Both the position numbers and the translations under genes were made by a program. The notes under the pieces are model-generated. The model was not told the origin of the DNA, did not search any database, and saw only the letters and a program-made list of their open reading frames with translations. A stretch of DNA of 64,000 nucleotides, taken from NCBI RefSeq assembly GCF_003955715.1, contig NZ_CP034463.1, positions 4,278,001 through 4,342,000 of the forward strand, in the 5' to 3' direction. Origin of the DNA: Streptomyces aquilus (GTDB lineage Bacteria; Actinomycetota; Actinomycetes; Streptomycetales; Streptomycetaceae). Positions within the stretch are counted from its first letter, which is position 1, and each line of letters starts with the position of its first letter. Positions 26,747 through 35,597 of this stretch are shown here, one piece after another.

Positions 26747-28084
26747 ATGACCAGAAGACATGGTTATGCCCTGCTTTCGGCGATCATCGCCCTGATCGTG
26801 GCCCTGTCCGGCGCCATCTACGTCGGTGTCGCCGCCGACGACGGCAGCGCCACGAGCCCCGGGCGGCGGGCCGCAGGGGCCCCGGCCCCGCGCAACGCCG
26901 CCCCGGCCTCCACCGGCACCTGGGTCGGCGCCTGGTCCGCCTCCCCGGCCGGTGCCGAGCCCGGCACCGAGACGCAGGGCATGGCGGGCCGCTCGGTGCG
27001 CAACGTGGTGCACGCGTCGGTCGGCGGTACGAGTGCCCGTATCACGCTGTCCAATCTCTACGGCCAGTCACCGCTGACCATCACCCACGCCTCGATCGCC
27101 CTCGCGGCGGCCGACGGCTCCGCCGCCGCGGCGGTCGGCACCATGCGGCGCCTCACCTTCGGCGGCAACACCTCCGTCGTCGTCCCGGCCGGCGGCCAGG
27201 TGATGAGCGACGCGGTCGGCATCACCGTCGCGCACGACAGCGACGTCTTGGTCACCACGTACGCGCCCACCCCGTCCGGGCCGGTCACCTACCACCCGCA
27301 CGCCCGGCAGATCTCCTACGTCGCCGACGGCGACCTCACCGAGGACACCACCGGCACCGGGTACGCGGAAGAGACGCCGTACTGGCGCTACCTCACCGCG
27401 CTGGACGTGCTCAGCAACGAGTCCGACGGCACCGTCGTCGTCCTCGGCGACTCCCTCACCGACGGGATCACCTCCACCGAGGGCGCCAACCACCGCTGGA
27501 CGGACGTCCTTTCGCAGCGGCTGCGCACCGCGGTCGAGGCCGGCCGCGACCTGCCCCGCTACAGCGTCGTCAACCAGGGCATCAGCGGCAACCAGGTCCT
27601 CGCGAGCGGCCTCGGCCGCCCCGCCGACAACCAGAGCGGGCTCGGGCGCTTCGGCCGTGACGTGCTCTCCCGTACGAACGTCAAGGTCGTCGTCGTCGAC
27701 CTCGGCATCAATGACATCCTGCGCAACCCCAGGCTCGCCGACCCGGAGAAGGTCCTGGGCGGGCTGCGCACCCTGGTCCGGCAGGCCCACGCCCGCGGGA
27801 TCAAGGTCGTCGGGGCCACGCTCATGCCCTTCCAGGGCCACCGCGGCTACTCGGACGCCCGGGAGGGCGTGCGGCAGCAGATCAACGCCGCGATCCGGGA
27901 CGGCAAGGTGTACGACGCCGTCGTGGACTTCGACGAGGCGCTGCGCGACCCGTACAACCCGCGCCGGCTGCGCTCGGACTACGACTCCGGGGACCATCTC
28001 CACCCGAGCGACAAGGGGTACGCGCGGATGGCGGAGGTCTTCGACCTGGAGGACCTGAAGGGGGCGGCTCCGGCGGAGCTGTAG
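26747..28084 (+). CDS. Secreted SGNH/GDSL-type hydrolase
   Basis: 445 residues. The N-terminus is a signal peptide (basic MTRRHGY, then ALLSAIIALIVALSGAIYVG). A beta-rich domain of about 170 residues precedes the SGNH domain. Block I is VVLGDSLTDG (catalytic Ser near 231), block II has Gly in NQGISGN, block III is Asn in LGINDIL and block V is DHLHPSDKG (Asp/His). It would hydrolyse esters outside the cell; the substrate could be a polysaccharide acetyl group or a lipid. Confidence 0.92.
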   Translation: MTRRHGYALLSAIIALIVALSGAIYVGVAADDGSATSPGRRAAGAPAPRNAAPASTGTWVGAWSASPAGAEPGTETQGMAGRSVRNVVHASVGGTSARITLSNLYGQSPLTITHASIALAAADGSAAAAVGTMRRLTFGGNTSVVVPAGGQVMSDAVGITVAHDSDVLVTTYAPTPSGPVTYHPHARQISYVADGDLTEDTTGTGYAEETPYWRYLTALDVLSNESDGTVVVLGDSLTDGITSTEGANHRWTDVLSQRLRTAVEAGRDLPRYSVVNQGISGNQVLASGLGRPADNQSGLGRFGRDVLSRTNVKVVVVDLGINDILRNPRLADPEKVLGGLRTLVRQAHARGIKVVGATLMPFQGHRGYSDAREGVRQQINAAIRDGKVYDAVVDFDEALRDPYNPRRLRSDYDSGDHLHPSDKGYARMAEVFDLEDLKGAAPAEL

Positions 28085-28090
28085 AGGGGC

Positions 28091-28972
28091 CTAGTCGTCG
28101 TACCGGTCGCGGCGATCCCGGCGGTCACGCCGGTCGCGATGGCGGTCACGGTGGCGGTCGCTGCGCCCCCGCATCAGGTCATGGTGCCCGCCCGTCAGGC
28201 GGCGGTGCGGGTCCTCGACGTCCTCGGCGTCCTCGGGGAAGGACTCGTGCAGCTCGCGCATCGACTCCTTGCGGTCCAGCCGCTGCCGGCGCCGCTCCTC
28301 CTTCAGCGCCCGCCGCTCCTCCCGGGTCAGCTTCCGCTCGACACCGACGCCGCCCCAGAAGGCGAACCCGGTGACGATCACGCGCGGGCCGCCCGGGTCG
28401 CCCGGCACGCCCTCCTCACGGTGGTCGAAGCCGCCCATGATGCCGATCCCGCGGACGACGACCTCGACGCCGGGCGGCACGATCACGTTCACGCCGCCCA
28501 TGACGGCCACGCAGTTGATCTCGACCTCGCGGTCCGCGAAGTTCGCCTCGCGCAGGTCGATCTCGCCGCCGCCCCAGAAGGCAAAGCAGTTGAAGCGCTT
28601 GGGCACGGTCCAGCGGCCCCGGCGCTGGAACCCGGACAGGATCGCCACCGCCCAGGTCGAGGAACCCTCACCGCCCGTGATCCGCGAGGCCCAACTCCCG
28701 TCCGCCACCGGATGCTTGGTCATGTTGACCGACGGGACGGCACCGGGGGCGGTCGGCAGGTCGCGGGTGATCGGCGTCAGCTCGCCGTACGTCCGCGCCT
28801 GGTACGTCGCCTCCAGCCGTTCCTCGAACTCCGCCATGTCCAGGCGCCCTTCGGCGAGGGCGTCCCGCAGGATCTCGGCGACGCGCTCACGGTCGGCGTC
28901 GGCGGCACGGAGTTCCGGGGCAGAGGGCCTGGGGGGCGTGGGCGTCCCCTCGGAAGGCACGGCGTCCGTCAT
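28091..28972 (-). CDS. DUF1707 protein with LiaF-like C-terminal domain
   Basis: 293 residues. The N-terminal 60 residues contain the DUF1707 motif ADRERVAEILRDALAEGRLDMAEFEERLEA (about residues 24-54). Residues 110-210 form a beta-helix-like repeat seen in LiaF/YvqF cell-wall stress proteins (WGGGEIDLREANF, VAVMGGVNVIVPPGVEV). The C-terminus is strongly basic and Arg/His/Asp-rich. No membrane segment is evident, so it may sit on the inner face of the membrane. DUF1707 proteins of actinobacteria are linked to envelope stress; the role here is inferred. Confidence 0.88.
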   Translation of the reverse strand: MTDAVPSEGTPTPPRPSAPELRAADADRERVAEILRDALAEGRLDMAEFEERLEATYQARTYGELTPITRDLPTAPGAVPSVNMTKHPVADGSWASRITGGEGSSTWAVAILSGFQRRGRWTVPKRFNCFAFWGGGEIDLREANFADREVEINCVAVMGGVNVIVPPGVEVVVRGIGIMGGFDHREEGVPGDPGGPRVIVTGFAFWGGVGVERKLTREERRALKEERRRQRLDRKESMRELHESFPEDAEDVEDPHRRLTGGHHDLMRGRSDRHRDRHRDRRDRRDRRDRYDD

Positions 28973-29004
28973 GACCTCAGCCTACGAGTTCCGGGCGCCC
29001 CGCA

Positions 29005-29982
29005 CTATGCGGTGGCCTTCTCCGCGTACATCTTCGCGATGACCGCCTCGATGTCCGGCTCCCGCACCGACAGGTCGACCAGCGGATACTCCGCCGCGAT
29101 CCGCGCCACCAGCGGCGCCGCCGAGGCCCCCGCCGGGAACGCCAGCCACTGCCGCGGCCCCTCCACCTTCACCACCCGCGCCTGGGGGACCTCGATCGGC
29201 GGCAGCTCCCGCTCCAGGTCCACCACCAGCGTCCGCTCGCTGTCGCCCGCCTCGTGCAGCCCGGCGAGCGGCCCGTCGTACATCAGCCGGCCGTGGTCGA
29301 TGACCATCACCCGGGAGCAGAGCTGCTCGATGTCCTGGAGGTCGTGGGTGGTGAGCAGGACCGTGGTGCCGCGCTCGGCGTTCACCTCGCGCAGGAACTC
29401 CCGTACCCGGGCCTTGGAGATGACGTCGAGCCCGATGGTCGGCTCGTCGAGGTAGAGGACGTCCGGGTCGTGCAGCAGGGCGGCCGCGATGTCGCCGCGC
29501 ATCCGCTGGCCGAGGGAGAGCTGACGTACGGGGACGTCCAACAGGTCGGCGAGGTCGAGGAGTTCGACGAGACGGTCGAGGTTCTCGCGGTAACGGGCGT
29601 CGGGGATGCGGTACATGCGGTGCATCAGCTTGTACGAGTCGATCAGCGGGAGGTCCCACCACAGGGTGGTGCGCTGCCCGAAGACCACGCCGATGCGGTG
29701 GGCGAGGCGCTGACGCTCCCGGGACGGGTCGATGCCGGCCACGCGCAGGCTGCCGCCGCTCGGGGCGAGGATGCCGGTGAGCATCTTGATGGTGGTGGAC
29801 TTGCCGGCGCCGTTCGGGCCGATGTAGCCGACCATCTCGCCGCGCGCCACCCGGAAGGAGATCGAGTCGACGGCCCGTACCTCCCTGCGCTCCCGTTTCA
29901 TGAAGCCGGTCTTCTTGCGCACCTCGAAGACCTTCTCGACCCGGTCGAGTTCGATGAAGCCTTCGCCCATGTCCTCAGCCAT
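29005..29982 (-). CDS. ABC exporter ATP-binding protein (DrrA-like)
   Basis: 325 residues from ATG 29982, with GAGG upstream. Walker A is GPNGAGKST (about 55-63), the Q-loop region is GVVFGQRTTLWWDLP, the signature is LSLGQRMRGDIA, Walker B is VLYLDEPTIGLD and the switch His is in TTHDLQDIE. The family signature (QRTTLWWDLP) matches the ABC-2-type exporters of COG4586. It is the last gene of a three-gene operon with two permeases. The substrate is unknown; related systems export drugs or lipids. Confidence 0.94.
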   Translation of the reverse strand: MAEDMGEGFIELDRVEKVFEVRKKTGFMKRERREVRAVDSISFRVARGEMVGYIGPNGAGKSTTIKMLTGILAPSGGSLRVAGIDPSRERQRLAHRIGVVFGQRTTLWWDLPLIDSYKLMHRMYRIPDARYRENLDRLVELLDLADLLDVPVRQLSLGQRMRGDIAAALLHDPDVLYLDEPTIGLDVISKARVREFLREVNAERGTTVLLTTHDLQDIEQLCSRVMVIDHGRLMYDGPLAGLHEAGDSERTLVVDLERELPPIEVPQARVVKVEGPRQWLAFPAGASAAPLVARIAAEYPLVDLSVREPDIEAVIAKMYAEKATA

Positions 29983-29988
29983 CCGTCC

Positions 29989-30846
29989 TCAACTCCCCGT
30001 ACTCCGATACGACCTGAGCCCCGCCCGCCAGGCCAGTCCGGCCGGCGCACAGCACGCCACCGCCACCAGCGGCGACACGAACGCCACCCACTCGGGCAGC
30101 CCGAGCGGGATCGGCCGCCCCAACACATAGGTGCCGGGCAACCAGTTGACGAAGGACAGCGGCAGCACGAACGTCACCCCGCGCACCAGCTCCGTGGCGA
30201 ACACCGTCGGCGGGTACTGGAGCAGCGTCGTACCGCCGTACGTGAAGGCGTTCTGCACCTCGGAGGCGTCCTTCGCGACGAACTGGAAGGCCGCGCCCGC
30301 GACGAACACCGCGCCGAAGATGCCGGCGCCGCTGAGGATCATCACCGGCATCAGCAGCAGCTTCAGCGGCGTCCAGTCGATGTCGACCGTGGCCAGCGCG
30401 TAGACCAGCACCATCGTGCCCTGGGTGACCCGGCCGAGGCGGCGCAGCCCGAACTGGTCCGCGGCCATCTGCGCCAGCACCGGCGCGGGCCGCACCAGCA
30501 GCGTGTCCAGCGTGCCGTCGCGCACCCGACGGCCCAGCCGCTCCATGGAGCCGAGGCCGAGGTCGGCCAGGCCGAAGGCCACGCTGGACAGGCCGTAGAG
30601 GAAGGCGATCTCGGGGAGCGCGTAGCCGCCGAGGGCATCCACGCGGGAGAACATCAGCAGGATCGCCACGAAGTCGAACGCGGTCGCCGTGAAGTTGCCG
30701 AGCGTGGTCATGACGAAGGAGGCGCGGTAGGCCATCGTGGAGCGGATCCACATGGCCGAGATCATGCGGTAGGTGCGGATCCCGTCCAGCACCCGGTTGG
30801 TCCCGACGGGAGCAGCGACCCTGGGGGCGCGCGTCGTGTCAGCCAC
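29989..30846 (-). CDS. ABC-2 family exporter permease
   Basis: 285 residues with about six membrane segments. It overlaps the first permease gene by 8 bp and ends 6 bp before the ATP-binding protein gene. GRRVRDGTLDTLLVRPAPV resembles the coupling loop of COG3694 (ABC-type uncharacterised permease). It forms a heterodimeric channel with the 268-aa permease. Confidence 0.9.
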   Translation of the reverse strand: MADTTRAPRVAAPVGTNRVLDGIRTYRMISAMWIRSTMAYRASFVMTTLGNFTATAFDFVAILLMFSRVDALGGYALPEIAFLYGLSSVAFGLADLGLGSMERLGRRVRDGTLDTLLVRPAPVLAQMAADQFGLRRLGRVTQGTMVLVYALATVDIDWTPLKLLLMPVMILSGAGIFGAVFVAGAAFQFVAKDASEVQNAFTYGGTTLLQYPPTVFATELVRGVTFVLPLSFVNWLPGTYVLGRPIPLGLPEWVAFVSPLVAVACCAPAGLAWRAGLRSYRSTGS

Positions 30847-31645
30847 CCTGCACCACCACCCGCCGCGTCGCCATTCCCTGCACCAGCCGCCCGGCCGCCA
30901 GCAGCAGCACCGCCCACAGCGCCTGGAAGGCGTACGTGCCCAGCGGATCGGCCTCGCCCAGCAGCACGTCCGCCGGCGCCTGGAGCAGCGCCGACCACGG
31001 CAGGGCCCGGACGACCTCGCCGAGCAGCCCCGGGAACACGTTGAGCGGCAGGATCATCCCCGAGCAGAACCAGCCGACGAACATCACCATCTGCGCCACC
31101 CCGGTGCCGTCCAGCAGCCAGAACGCGCTCAGCGCCACCAGGTACCGGATGCCGAAGCTGACCAGCATCGCCAGCACGACCGCGACCAGGAACGCCAGCC
31201 AGGTCATCGCGTCCGTGGGCAGCGCCAGGTCGAACATCAGCGCGCCCAGCACGAAGGGCGGCACACCGCGCGCGAGCAGCTCGAACGACGACCGGCCCAA
31301 GTCGGCCGCCAGCCACCACAGTTGGAGGTCCGCAGGACGGTACAGGTCGACGGCGATGTCCCCGGTGCGGATACGCTCCATGAGCTCGCCCTCGACACCC
31401 CCGCCCCCGTTGGCGAGCGTCTTGAACAGCGACTGGCCCACCCACACATAGGTGACGGCCTGCGCGAGGTCGTACCCGCCCAGCTGCGGCCGTTCGTCCC
31501 AGAGGGCGGTGTACGTGTAGACGAGGATCAGTCCGAAGACCGTGTTGGTGAAGATCCCGGCCGCCGTCGCGGCCCGATACGTCGCGTACCGTCTGAATCC
31601 GCCCACCCCCACGGCGAGGTACAACCGCCCCGAATCCACATCCAC
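30839..31645 (-). CDS. ABC-2 family exporter permease
   Basis: 268 residues, first gene of the exporter operon. About six membrane spans; the loop ERIRTGDIAVDLYRPADLQ is the COG4587-type counterpart of the coupling loop in the second permease. Together with the two downstream genes it forms a complete exporter. An intergenic stretch of about 220 bp separates it from the divergent penicillin-binding protein gene. Confidence 0.9.
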   Translation of the reverse strand: MDVDSGRLYLAVGVGGFRRYATYRAATAAGIFTNTVFGLILVYTYTALWDERPQLGGYDLAQAVTYVWVGQSLFKTLANGGGGVEGELMERIRTGDIAVDLYRPADLQLWWLAADLGRSSFELLARGVPPFVLGALMFDLALPTDAMTWLAFLVAVVLAMLVSFGIRYLVALSAFWLLDGTGVAQMVMFVGWFCSGMILPLNVFPGLLGEVVRALPWSALLQAPADVLLGEADPLGTYAFQALWAVLLLAAGRLVQGMATRRVVVQGG

Positions 31646-31865
31646 AGCCCTCCTCGCCCGCGCCAGGCACCGAAGCGCAGGAGCCTAGTCCGCAGGTGGT
31701 GACGTACGCCACGCCTTTTTCGGCCCGGAAGCGTGCCGCGAACCGCAACGGAACGCGTGGTGCGACAGTCTTCATCTGGGGACGCAGAAGGCGTACGAGG
31801 GCGCACGACGGCGCATGACGTACAACCAGCACATAAGAGACATGCAACAGGAGTCCGTGCACGAC

Positions 31866-34235
31866 ATGAGCGACGAGCCGCAGCCGCAGCAGCCGACCGA
31901 GGGCTGGGAGCCCCGAGAACCCGAAGCGGGCGGTGGCAAGCCCAAGCGGCCCAAGCGCACCGGCTGGCGGCGGCTGATCCCGACCTGGCGCATGGTGCTC
32001 GGCACCTTCGTCATCGGGATACTGCTGCTGATCGGCCTGTTCTTCCTCGGCTACTCCCTGGTGAAGATCCCGCCCGCCAACGCCCTCGCCACCAAGCAGT
32101 CCAACGTCTACCTCTACGCCGACGGCAGCCAGCTCGCCCGCGACGGAGACGTCAACCGGGAGAACGTCACCCTCGCCCAGGTCTCCAAGGCCGCCCAGCA
32201 CGCCGTCCTGGCCGCCGAGGACCGCGACTTCTACTCCGAGTCCGCGATCGACCCCAAGGCGATGCTGCGCGCCGGCTGGAACACCGCGACCGGCAAGGGC
32301 AAGCAGTCCGGCTCGACGATCACCCAGCAGTACGTGAAGAACTACTACCTCGCCCAGGAGCAGACCGTCACCCGCAAGGTGAAGGAGTTCTTCATCTCCA
32401 TCAAGCTGGACCGCACGGAGTCCAAGGACCAGATCCTCGAGGGCTACCTCAACACCAGCTACTTCGGCCGCAACTCGTACGGCATCCAGGCCGCCGCCCA
32501 GGCCTACTACGGCAAGGACGCCACCGACCTGAGCGCCGCCCAGGGCGCCTACCTCGCCGCCCTGCTCAACGCGCCCAGCGAGTACGACGTCGTCGCCCAC
32601 CCGGAGAACAAGTCGGCCGCCCTGGCCCGCTGGAACTACGTCCTGGACGGCATGGTCAAGGAGGGCTGGCTCGCCAAGTCCGAGCGGACCGGCCTGAAGT
32701 TCCCGATGCCGAAGGAGGCCACCGTCTCCACCGGCATGTCCGGGCAGCGCGGCTACCTCGTCAACGCCATCAACGACTACCTGAGCGACAACAAGATCCT
32801 CACCGCCGACGAGCTGGACGCCGGCGGCTACCGCATCACCACCACCATCCAGAAGAACAAGCAGGACGATTTCGTCGCCGCCGTCAACAAGAAGTTGATG
32901 GACAAGCTCGACAAGAAGAACCGCAAGGTCGACACGTACGTCCGCGCGGGCGGCGCCGCCGTCGACCCGAAGACCGGGCAGGTCGTGGCGATGTACGGCG
33001 GCATCGACTACGTCAAGCAGTACACGAACAACGCCACCCGCCAGGACTTCCAGGTCGGCTCCACCTTCAAGCCGTTCGTCTTCACCTCCGCCGTCGAGAA
33101 CGACTCGACGACCCAGGACGGCCGGACCATCACGCCCAACACCTACTACGACGGCACCAACAAGCGCCCCGTGCAGGGCTGGACCGGCGGCGCCTACGAC
33201 CCGGCCAACGAGGACGACGTGTCGTACGGCAACATCACCGTGCGCACCGCCACCGACAAGTCGGTGAACTCGGTGTACGCGCAGATGGCCGTCGACGTCG
33301 GCCCCGACAAGGTCAAGCAGACCGCGACCGCCCTCGGCCTGCCCGGCAGCACTCCCGAGCTGAACGCCTACCCGTCGATCGCGCTCGGCGTCGCCCGGGC
33401 CAGCGTCCTCGACATGGCGGAGGCGTACGCGACGCTCGCCAACCACGGCAAGCACGGCGCGTACACGATGATCAAGTCGATCACGCGGGACGGCAAGGAC
33501 GTCGTGGAGCTGCCGGACCGCAAGACCTCCCAGGTCGTCAGCCGCGAGGCCGCCGACACGACCACCTCGGTCCTGCAGAGCGTCGTCGAGAACGGCACCG
33601 CCACCGCCGCACAGGCCGCGGGCCGCCCGGCGGCCGGCAAGACCGGCACCGCCGAGGAGGACCAGGCCGCCTGGTTCGCCGGCTACACCCCCGACCTCGC
33701 CACGGTCGTCGCGGTGATGGGCCAGGACCCGCAGACCGCCGCGCACAAGTCGCTGTACGGCGCGATGGGCCTCCAGCGCGTCAACGGCGGCGGGGCGCCC
33801 GCGGAGATCTGGGCCGACTTCACCCAGCGCGCCCTCAAGGGCAAGCCCGCCACCGAATTCGACCTGGAACTCCAGGAGGGCGCCGACGTCGTCCAGGCCC
33901 CGACCCAGCAGCCGACCGCCGAGACCCCCGAGGAGACGCCGGGCCAGGACGACGGCGGCACGACCGACGGCGGCCAGGACACCCAGGGCCAGACGGACGG
34001 CGGCACGACCGGCGGCGACACGACCGGCGGCACGACGGACGGGGGCACCACGACCGGCGGTGCCACGGACGGCGGGACGACGACCACCGGTGGCGGTGAC
34101 ACGACGACGGGCGGCACGACCGACGGCGGCACCACCGGCGGCACGACGGACGGCGGGACGACCGACGGCGGAACGGCGGACGGCGGAACGACGACGACCG
34201 GCACGACAGCGGGCCCGCCGGGCAAGACCGGTTAG
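31866..34235 (+). CDS. Bifunctional penicillin-binding protein (GT51 + transpeptidase)
   Basis: 789 residues from ATG 31866. Starts at 31815 and 31842 are in frame, but the extra codons include ATA and AGA, which are rare here; AGGAG lies 12 nt before 31866. After a cytoplasmic Pro-rich tail comes one membrane anchor (VLGTFVIGILLLIGLFFLGY). The GT51 glycosyltransferase shows EDRDFYSESAID (catalytic Glu) and GSTITQQYVKN. The transpeptidase shows GSTFKPF (SxxK), SVN and AGKTGTAE (KTG). It polymerises and crosslinks peptidoglycan. The last 95 residues are Gly-Gly-Thr-Thr-Asp repeats, low-complexity and probably wall-embedded. Confidence 0.94.
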   Translation: MSDEPQPQQPTEGWEPREPEAGGGKPKRPKRTGWRRLIPTWRMVLGTFVIGILLLIGLFFLGYSLVKIPPANALATKQSNVYLYADGSQLARDGDVNRENVTLAQVSKAAQHAVLAAEDRDFYSESAIDPKAMLRAGWNTATGKGKQSGSTITQQYVKNYYLAQEQTVTRKVKEFFISIKLDRTESKDQILEGYLNTSYFGRNSYGIQAAAQAYYGKDATDLSAAQGAYLAALLNAPSEYDVVAHPENKSAALARWNYVLDGMVKEGWLAKSERTGLKFPMPKEATVSTGMSGQRGYLVNAINDYLSDNKILTADELDAGGYRITTTIQKNKQDDFVAAVNKKLMDKLDKKNRKVDTYVRAGGAAVDPKTGQVVAMYGGIDYVKQYTNNATRQDFQVGSTFKPFVFTSAVENDSTTQDGRTITPNTYYDGTNKRPVQGWTGGAYDPANEDDVSYGNITVRTATDKSVNSVYAQMAVDVGPDKVKQTATALGLPGSTPELNAYPSIALGVARASVLDMAEAYATLANHGKHGAYTMIKSITRDGKDVVELPDRKTSQVVSREAADTTTSVLQSVVENGTATAAQAAGRPAAGKTGTAEEDQAAWFAGYTPDLATVVAVMGQDPQTAAHKSLYGAMGLQRVNGGGAPAEIWADFTQRALKGKPATEFDLELQEGADVVQAPTQQPTAETPEETPGQDDGGTTDGGQDTQGQTDGGTTGGDTTGGTTDGGTTTGGATDGGTTTTGGGDTTTGGTTDGGTTGGTTDGGTTDGGTADGGTTTTGTTAGPPGKTG

Positions 34236-34245
34236 CGACGGAGGT

Positions 34246-34566
34246 CTAGTGGCCGCTGGTCGCCTTCAGGCCCACCACGGCGACCAGCAGCAGACAGACG
34301 AAGAAGATCCGGGCGGCGGTGGCCGGCTCCCCCAGCACCACCATGCCGAGCACCGCCGCCCCGGCCGCGCCGATACCCACCCACACGCCATAGGCAGTAC
34401 CGATGGGAAGGGATCGGGCGGCGTACGACAGCAGCAGCATGCTGGCCACGATCCCGGCGCCGGTGAACAGGCTCGGCACGAGCCGGGTGAAACCGTCGGT
34501 GTACTTCATCCCGATCGACCAGCCGACCTCGAGCAGACCGGCGACGACGAGCAGAACCCAGGCCAT
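34246..34566 (-). CDS. sugE: SMR-family guanidinium exporter (Gdx/SugE)
   Basis: 106 residues from ATG 34566 (GGAGG 8 nt upstream; the GTG at 34575 would overlap the ribosome site). Four membrane helices. The essential Glu is in GLLEVGWSIGMKY, followed by TDGFTRLVPSLF, and GTAYGVWVGIGA lies in helix 3. These match the SugE/Gdx branch rather than EmrE. A guanidine-III riboswitch in its leader (34598-34657) makes guanidinium the likely substrate, exchanged for protons. Confidence 0.93.
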   Translation of the reverse strand: MAWVLLVVAGLLEVGWSIGMKYTDGFTRLVPSLFTGAGIVASMLLLSYAARSLPIGTAYGVWVGIGAAGAAVLGMVVLGEPATAARIFFVCLLLVAVVGLKATSGH

Positions 34567-34597
34567 GACAGGCACCTCCGGAAGTTGCTGAACGGGG

Positions 34598-34657
34598 GTG
34601 CGTCGTCTTGTCGTAAGCCCGGAAAGGGCCTGTCCCGGTACGGCGCGTCTCGTCGGG
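34598..34657 (-). ncRNA. Guanidine-III (ykkC-III) riboswitch
   Basis: On the minus strand the sequence CCCGACGAGACGCGCCGTAC, then CGGGACAGG, ends in GACAAGACGACGC. This reproduces the conserved blocks of the class III guanidine aptamer (GACGAG, GCGCCGTAC and GACAAGACG) as I remember it. The element ends 31 nt before the ATG of the SMR exporter, so guanidine would free the ribosome site. One C-A mismatch occurs in the GCGCCGT/ACGACGC pairing. It was found by eye. Confidence 0.82.
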
Positions 34658-34687
34658 CGGGTCCTTCAAAGGTAGCAAAGAGACAGC

Positions 34688-34722
34688 AAAAGGGGCTGGT
34701 GACGATGGTCACCAGCCCCTTT
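34688..34722 (-). terminator. Hairpin terminator downstream of the GroES-like gene
   Basis: A 15-bp stem, 34689-34703 with 34708-34722, loop of 4, ending in AAA/TTT. It lies 12 bp past the stop codon of the GroES-like gene and before the riboswitch. Confidence 0.75.
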
Positions 34723-34733
34723 CGGCCGTTGAT

Positions 34734-35090
34734 TCAGAGGTACAGCCCGGTCGAGTCCTCCGACCCTTCGAACCGGTCCGCGGCCACCGCGTGCAGATCG
34801 CGCTCCCGCATCAGCACATAGGCGACGCCGCGCACCTCCACCTCGGCGCGGTCCTCGGGGTCGTAGAGAACCCGGTCCCCCGGCTCGACGGTCCGGACGT
34901 TCTGCCCGACCGCGACGACATCGGCCCACGCCAGCCGCCGCCCCACGGCCGCGGTGGCGGGGATGAGGATGCCGCCCCCGGAACGCCGCTCGCCCTCACC
35001 GGCGTCCTGCCGCACGAGCACACGGTCGTGCAGCATCCGGATGGGCAGCTTGTCGTGCTGGTCGCTGTGGTCGTTTCTGTTGGCGCTCAC
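34734..35090 (-). CDS. GroES-like co-chaperonin family protein
   Basis: 118 residues, GTG start at 35090. It has a cpn10-like fold: LPIRMLHDRVLVRQDA at the N-terminus, then the mobile-loop region ERRSGGGILIPATAA, AWADVVAVGQNVRTVEPGDRVLY and VRGVAYVLMRERDLHAV. These strands match GroES, but the protein is longer at both ends and no groEL is adjacent, so it may be a divergent paralogue. Canonical groES of Streptomyces sits next to groEL1. Confidence 0.85.
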   Translation of the reverse strand: MSANRNDHSDQHDKLPIRMLHDRVLVRQDAGEGERRSGGGILIPATAAVGRRLAWADVVAVGQNVRTVEPGDRVLYDPEDRAEVEVRGVAYVLMRERDLHAVAADRFEGSEDSTGLYL

Positions 35091-35134
35091 GGCTCAGAAC
35101 CTACCTGCCTGACGGGAATCCGTACGCCCCCGGG

Positions 35135-35467
35135 TCAGCCCTTGCGACGCCGGGAGGTGCCGAGGGCGAGGAGCCCGACGAGTCCTACGGCGACGAGCGC
35201 GACGGGGACGATGCGCTCCAGCCTCGGAGCACCCTCCTCGTCGACGAACTGGGCCTTGGTGTCGGTGAGGACCTTGTTCACGCCGACGTAGGCCCGTCCG
35301 AGCGTGTGATCGATGTTGGAAACCACCTTGGCCTTGGCATCGCCGACGATCGTCTTCGGGTGCACGCGCACCCCGATCTCGTCGAGCGTCTCGGCCAGCG
35401 TCTCGCGGCGGCGCTTGATGTCCGCCTCGATCTGCGCCGGGGTTCTCGTGTCCGACGTGTCCGCCAC
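35135..35467 (-). CDS. DUF3618 membrane protein
   Basis: 110 residues from GTG 35467 (GGAGG upstream). RTPAQIEADIKRRRETLAET near the start and VHPKTIVGDAKAKV are the DUF3618 signature. One C-terminal membrane segment (IVPVALVAVGLVGLLALGTS) is followed by a basic tail, so the helical N-terminal part is cytoplasmic. These proteins resemble small tail-anchored envelope proteins; the function is unknown. Confidence 0.88.
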   Translation of the reverse strand: MADTSDTRTPAQIEADIKRRRETLAETLDEIGVRVHPKTIVGDAKAKVVSNIDHTLGRAYVGVNKVLTDTKAQFVDEEGAPRLERIVPVALVAVGLVGLLALGTSRRRKG

Positions 35468-35597
35468 GGTGGGCCCTCCGGGAGTCCGCTGCTGGTGATG
35501 TGCTGGTGATGTTCTGCGGGTGTGCTGTTCCTGTCCTGGACAGTCTGTCAGTTCGGCGGGCCGCCGCACTGTCAGGACCCCCGGTTAGGCTTGCCGG

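Noticed and set aside
23494..27660. 1388-codon open frame on the plus strand
   Set aside because: It covers the MFS, DUF445 and SGNH genes in other frames; those show clear family motifs and this shows only Arg/Pro/Ala low complexity.
30762..33746. 994-codon minus-strand frame
   Set aside because: Antisense to the penicillin-binding protein with its SxxK, SxN and KTG motifs; Gly/Val/Leu-rich shadow frame.
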